64,000 nt of DNA from Neospora caninum Liverpool (lineage: Eukaryota; Apicomplexa; Conoidasida; Eucoccidiorida; Sarcocystidae). The notes under the pieces are model-generated. The model saw only the letters and a list, made by a program, of their open reading frames with translations, ran no database searches and was not told the DNA's origin. The position numbers were made by a program, and so were the translations under genes. Positions 60,842-64,000 of the stretch are shown one piece after another; the stretch's first letter is position 1; every line of letters begins with the position of its first letter. The stretch lies in NCBI RefSeq assembly GCF_000208865.1, contig NC_018395.1:217920-281919 (forward strand), written 5' to 3'.

Positions 60842-63800
60842 CAACTTTTTTCGCAGGGGGGGGGGGGGGGGACAAGTTGGGGAGTTTGTAGACACGGGGC
60901 ATGTGAAGGTTCGCGGAAAGCATGTCAGTGAAGGAGGCCGCGGGATGCATCCGAGTCAGGAAGGCCGAGTCGGTCGGTCTCAGGGATTTCAGCTGGACGC
61001 TTTGGGGGTTCGCACGGCAAAGACCCACCCGTAATGCGCGCTAGCCAGAGTTCTACAGGACAGTTTGAAGAGCCGCCTGCATGCAGAACTCTCTCTATGC
61101 ACCTGCCGTGTAGCCTGTGTGCGTTTGTGACCAGCGAACCTCGATTTGCCGAAAAACGGGGAAGACTCGTTCTCAATGCGAGTTCAGTGTACGATACGTG
61201 TCGCAGTTTGAACCAAAGGGCTGGCGGCGCACACACTTGAAGAAGCCGTGGTGTCTGCCGGCGACTCGGTTTTTCCCCTGAATCGGCGTTTCCAACTCAA
61301 AAAAACCTAAAAGTCGTCGCTGCAGACGAGCGCGCGGAAGAAAGTGGGAGCCTTCCAAACGTCTGTAGGGGGACACAGCGCGGAGGAGCGGCTTTTTGTT
61401 TTCTCACCCGCCGGGGGCGCGCCGTGCGAGTACCGAACACGGACAAATTCGACCTGTCCCACGGGTTTCCGTCGCGTCTCGTTCGCTGGGTGGCTCGGCA
61501 CCGCACGAAGCGTTGTTTTCCTCTCGGAAAAACGGCGCACGAATCCAGAGGGAATGACGCCCGGAACTCTACTGTTCCCGCAGGGCGGCGTTGCCGTGGC
61601 TACACTGAAGGAACGATAGAATCCGTGCTAGGTTTGATGGTCAGTACGACCGATCTAAAATCACGTCCTTGTTGATGTAAATCTAGAAATGCTCAAGTGC
61701 GAACGGGGTGCTTCAACTGTCGCTCACTGTCCCTGTACCCGTTTTCAAACCTGATTTGCTGGGAAAGAGGACTCCATATTTGGAAAAACGGCAGTCTCGT
61801 TGCCGCCGCACACATTTGTAAAAGCTGGCACATGCTTTACCGTTTTGGCCGAGGCCGTTCGCTCCGATTCGTCACGTCGAGGTGCGTGCGACTCAGGGTT
61901 CGCAGGGCGGTTTGTCTGGAGCCGGTTTATTCTATTCGGGAGAAAAAAAGAGTCGGCGGCAGCTAGATCACAAGCCTCTCAGCTTTTCCGACGACAGCTT
62001 GGGTTCCCGTCGGATCGATTGGGAGGCCAGGTAGCAGTGCAGTGTGCAGGTTTTGAGATTCCAAACCCGTCAAGGTCGTTCTGCCTGTAAGAATCTGTTT
62101 ACGGGGAACTGAAGGCCGATATACACGCGAGGCAATCGGACGTCGAACCTTTGAGGCAGCCCTGAACAACTCCGCTCTGTCGCTGTGCGGCTCCCCAAAG
62201 AACCGCTCTTGTGCAAAACTTTATTCTGCTCACTGTGTGTCAAGTCTCCTTTGCAGCGTGTATGGGCTGCCGTGCGTCGTTGCTGTACTCGTGGACAGCC
62301 GCAGACAAAATACCGAGCGCAGTTAACAGGAAAGCTTGGCTTCGTTCCCACGAGAAGGCGTTCCTTGCCGGCGACAGCATCTCGAGACGAGTCTTCTCTC
62401 GGCCCGCCCCTGTCGCAGGTTGGATCTCGTGACGCGACGGCGCGAATGCGCATGCACGCAACTAGCCAAGTTTTCGGGTGCGCTCGTTTGCGGCCTCTAG
62501 CAGACATCGGCATGGTTTTTCTGCGGGGTGTCTCTCGAAACGCCGGAGATTTTTTCGAAGGGAAACCCGGCCTTCTTGGCTCTTTCTATTGCCCGTGCAG
62601 TGGACTTTCTCTCTCTCTCACTGAAACGGTTCCGTGACTCCAACGAACTCGTGCTCCGGCTTTCCGGCGCTCATCGGAACTCCGCGTCGCGACAGATCCG
62701 CTAGAGATGAAGAACCACTCCTGAGCAAAGCACAACAATTAAATCGCCTAGGATGCAGCGTACCGTGTTTGGGGCCGTATTTTCTGTCCCGACACTGCGC
62801 TTTTTGCCTTCCTAAGAGGGGATACGGAGATCTGGACTCCAGTGTCTGCCGCCCGTGTCTTGCAAGTTTAGCGTTAGCCGACGCCAAACAGCTGCCGTTG
62901 CGAAGCCAGCCAAGTTGGATTTCCGCTACTACAAACCGCAGTTTCGACTATGCATTCCTGTGCGCAGTTTCCCTCTTTGTCCAAACCGACGCCACAGATG
63001 CTAGCACCTGCGTGGCAGATGTCGCGCTGCGTATGCGCCCTCCCCTAGGATTTCCCCGTTACTCTTCCTGCCTCGTTTTTGCTGAGTTTCCCCGTCCCTT
63101 TCCTTGAAAGACGTGTGACGCGCATCTTCCCATCGAAGCCTCTCATTGAGGTTGCCATGGTTGTCCTCGGAAGAGCTGCTCTGGAACGCTTTGTGGGTCG
63201 GGCGGAAAGCTCGGAAAATGCATCCGCCGACTCGTCTCCGCGTCATTTTTTCTTAGGCGCTTTCTTCACGTGCACTTGTTTCAGGCAGACTCTGTGACAC
63301 TGGAACCCCGCGTCTCGTGAGTGTGTTTTCTGCTCCGTTTTGCCGCGCAGCGGACGCTCGCGCTATCTTGCTGGCCTCCGTTGCAACGGCCATGTGCGCC
63401 GATCGCGTTTTCCCTGCAGAACCGCGCAACACGTAGCTGTGCCTGCTTGCAGACTGGCGCTCTTTCTCGTTGGAAGGTGCCAGAGGCATTCGGGGAGTTT
63501 CCACGGCGTGCGCCACGTTAGGGATTTAGTGGATCTGCAGGCGTCTGCTCGTAGGGCGTCTCCGCGTTCCTCGCGCGTTGCATGGTTTGCAAATGCCGCA
63601 GGAAAGCGCCAAGCACAAGTCTGGCCCGTAGCGCGAAACGTTTGTCTCGCGTAGAGTGGAGCATGGGAGCGAAGCGAGGCCGTCGGTTCTGGGTCCATAG
63701 GGCGTGGGAGCTCGCCTTGCCTCGTTGAAAAACAGAGCTGAGAAACAGTGTCCGGGTCAAAATGATTGCACAGACCGACACACTCCCGTCCCCCGCAAAC

Positions 63801-64000
63801 GGACCGACGCCGCATCGGGGAGCGTCGTGCTTTTCAGCAGTTTGCGGATGGATGTGCAAGTCGGAAGGGTGGCTGCGCGCGACGGTAGGCCTGCAGGCCT
63901 TAGTGGCGACGGCGCGGCTCCTCACCCCCCGACCGCTGGTTTCCGTTGCGAATTTCTTTCTCGTTTTCCTAGGTTTCAACATCACAGCGACGCCTGCCGT
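60842..64000. other. TPR gene 3' flank and unassigned right end
   Basis: A 16-G homopolymer (60856-60871) lies 14 bases after the TPR stop codon. The rest of this 3.1 kb has only short frames on both strands without recognisable motifs. An ATG at about 63158 on the plus strand (MVVLGRAALERFVGRAESSE) begins a protein-like frame but stops after about 46 codons, and no donor was convincing. No gene is called. Confidence 0.45.

Noticed and set aside
1..64000. tRNA, rRNA, CRISPR or mobile-element candidates
   Set aside because: GGTTCGA-like strings were inspected but none sits in a cloverleaf context. No spaced direct repeats, terminal inverted repeats or transposase/reverse transcriptase motifs were seen. 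Short mitochondrial-derived insertions cannot be excluded by eye.

Overview
The window is eukaryotic nuclear DNA and most likely comes from a tissue-cyst-forming coccidian of the Toxoplasma/Hammondia/Neospora group. The reasons are intron-rich genes with GT-AG junctions and A at -3 before the start codon, long untranslated regions, proteins with large low-complexity Ser/Glu/Arg insertions, and interrupted TA/CA microsatellites in introns and spacers. The recognisable proteins are typical apicomplexan versions of general eukaryotic families. Genus and species cannot be fixed from the sequence alone. No rRNA, tRNA, transposon or CRISPR was seen. A 100-N assembly gap lies at 13638-13737.

Left part, minus strand (1-24.5 kb). 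Six genes run right to left: a partial gene leaving the window (coding exon 39-278); a divergent cytochrome c (3215-4312); a weakly supported two-exon gene (4922-5630); an HRD1-type ER membrane ubiquitin ligase in 11 coding exons with a very long Ser-rich tail (6839-14883); a small protein with a HYPK/NAC-like UBA C terminus (18627-19789); and a conserved-looking coiled-coil protein (22429-24525).

Middle, plus strand (29.5-44 kb). A 1545-residue SNF2 ATPase of the Fun30/SMARCAD1 type has eight coding exons (29480-36966). It is followed by a 462-residue protein with a Barentsz/MLN51 (CASC3) eIF4AIII-binding core in seven coding exons (40225-43943).

Right part (48-61 kb). A secreted HDEL-tailed multi-EF-hand protein of the CREC/calumenin type lies on the minus strand (48379-50876). 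A nine-exon TPR protein with a complete Hsp90/Hsp70 carboxylate clamp and two C-terminal membrane segments lies on the plus strand (54588-60841). The two are divergently transcribed. The last 3 kb shows no supportable gene.

Exon structures were built by hand. In each full model the intron phases match and a single open frame results, which is the main internal evidence; no transcript data were available. Three encoded proteins act at or in the ER or on chaperones (HRD1, the CREC protein, and possibly the TPR protein), but nothing in the sequence shows that their proximity is functional.
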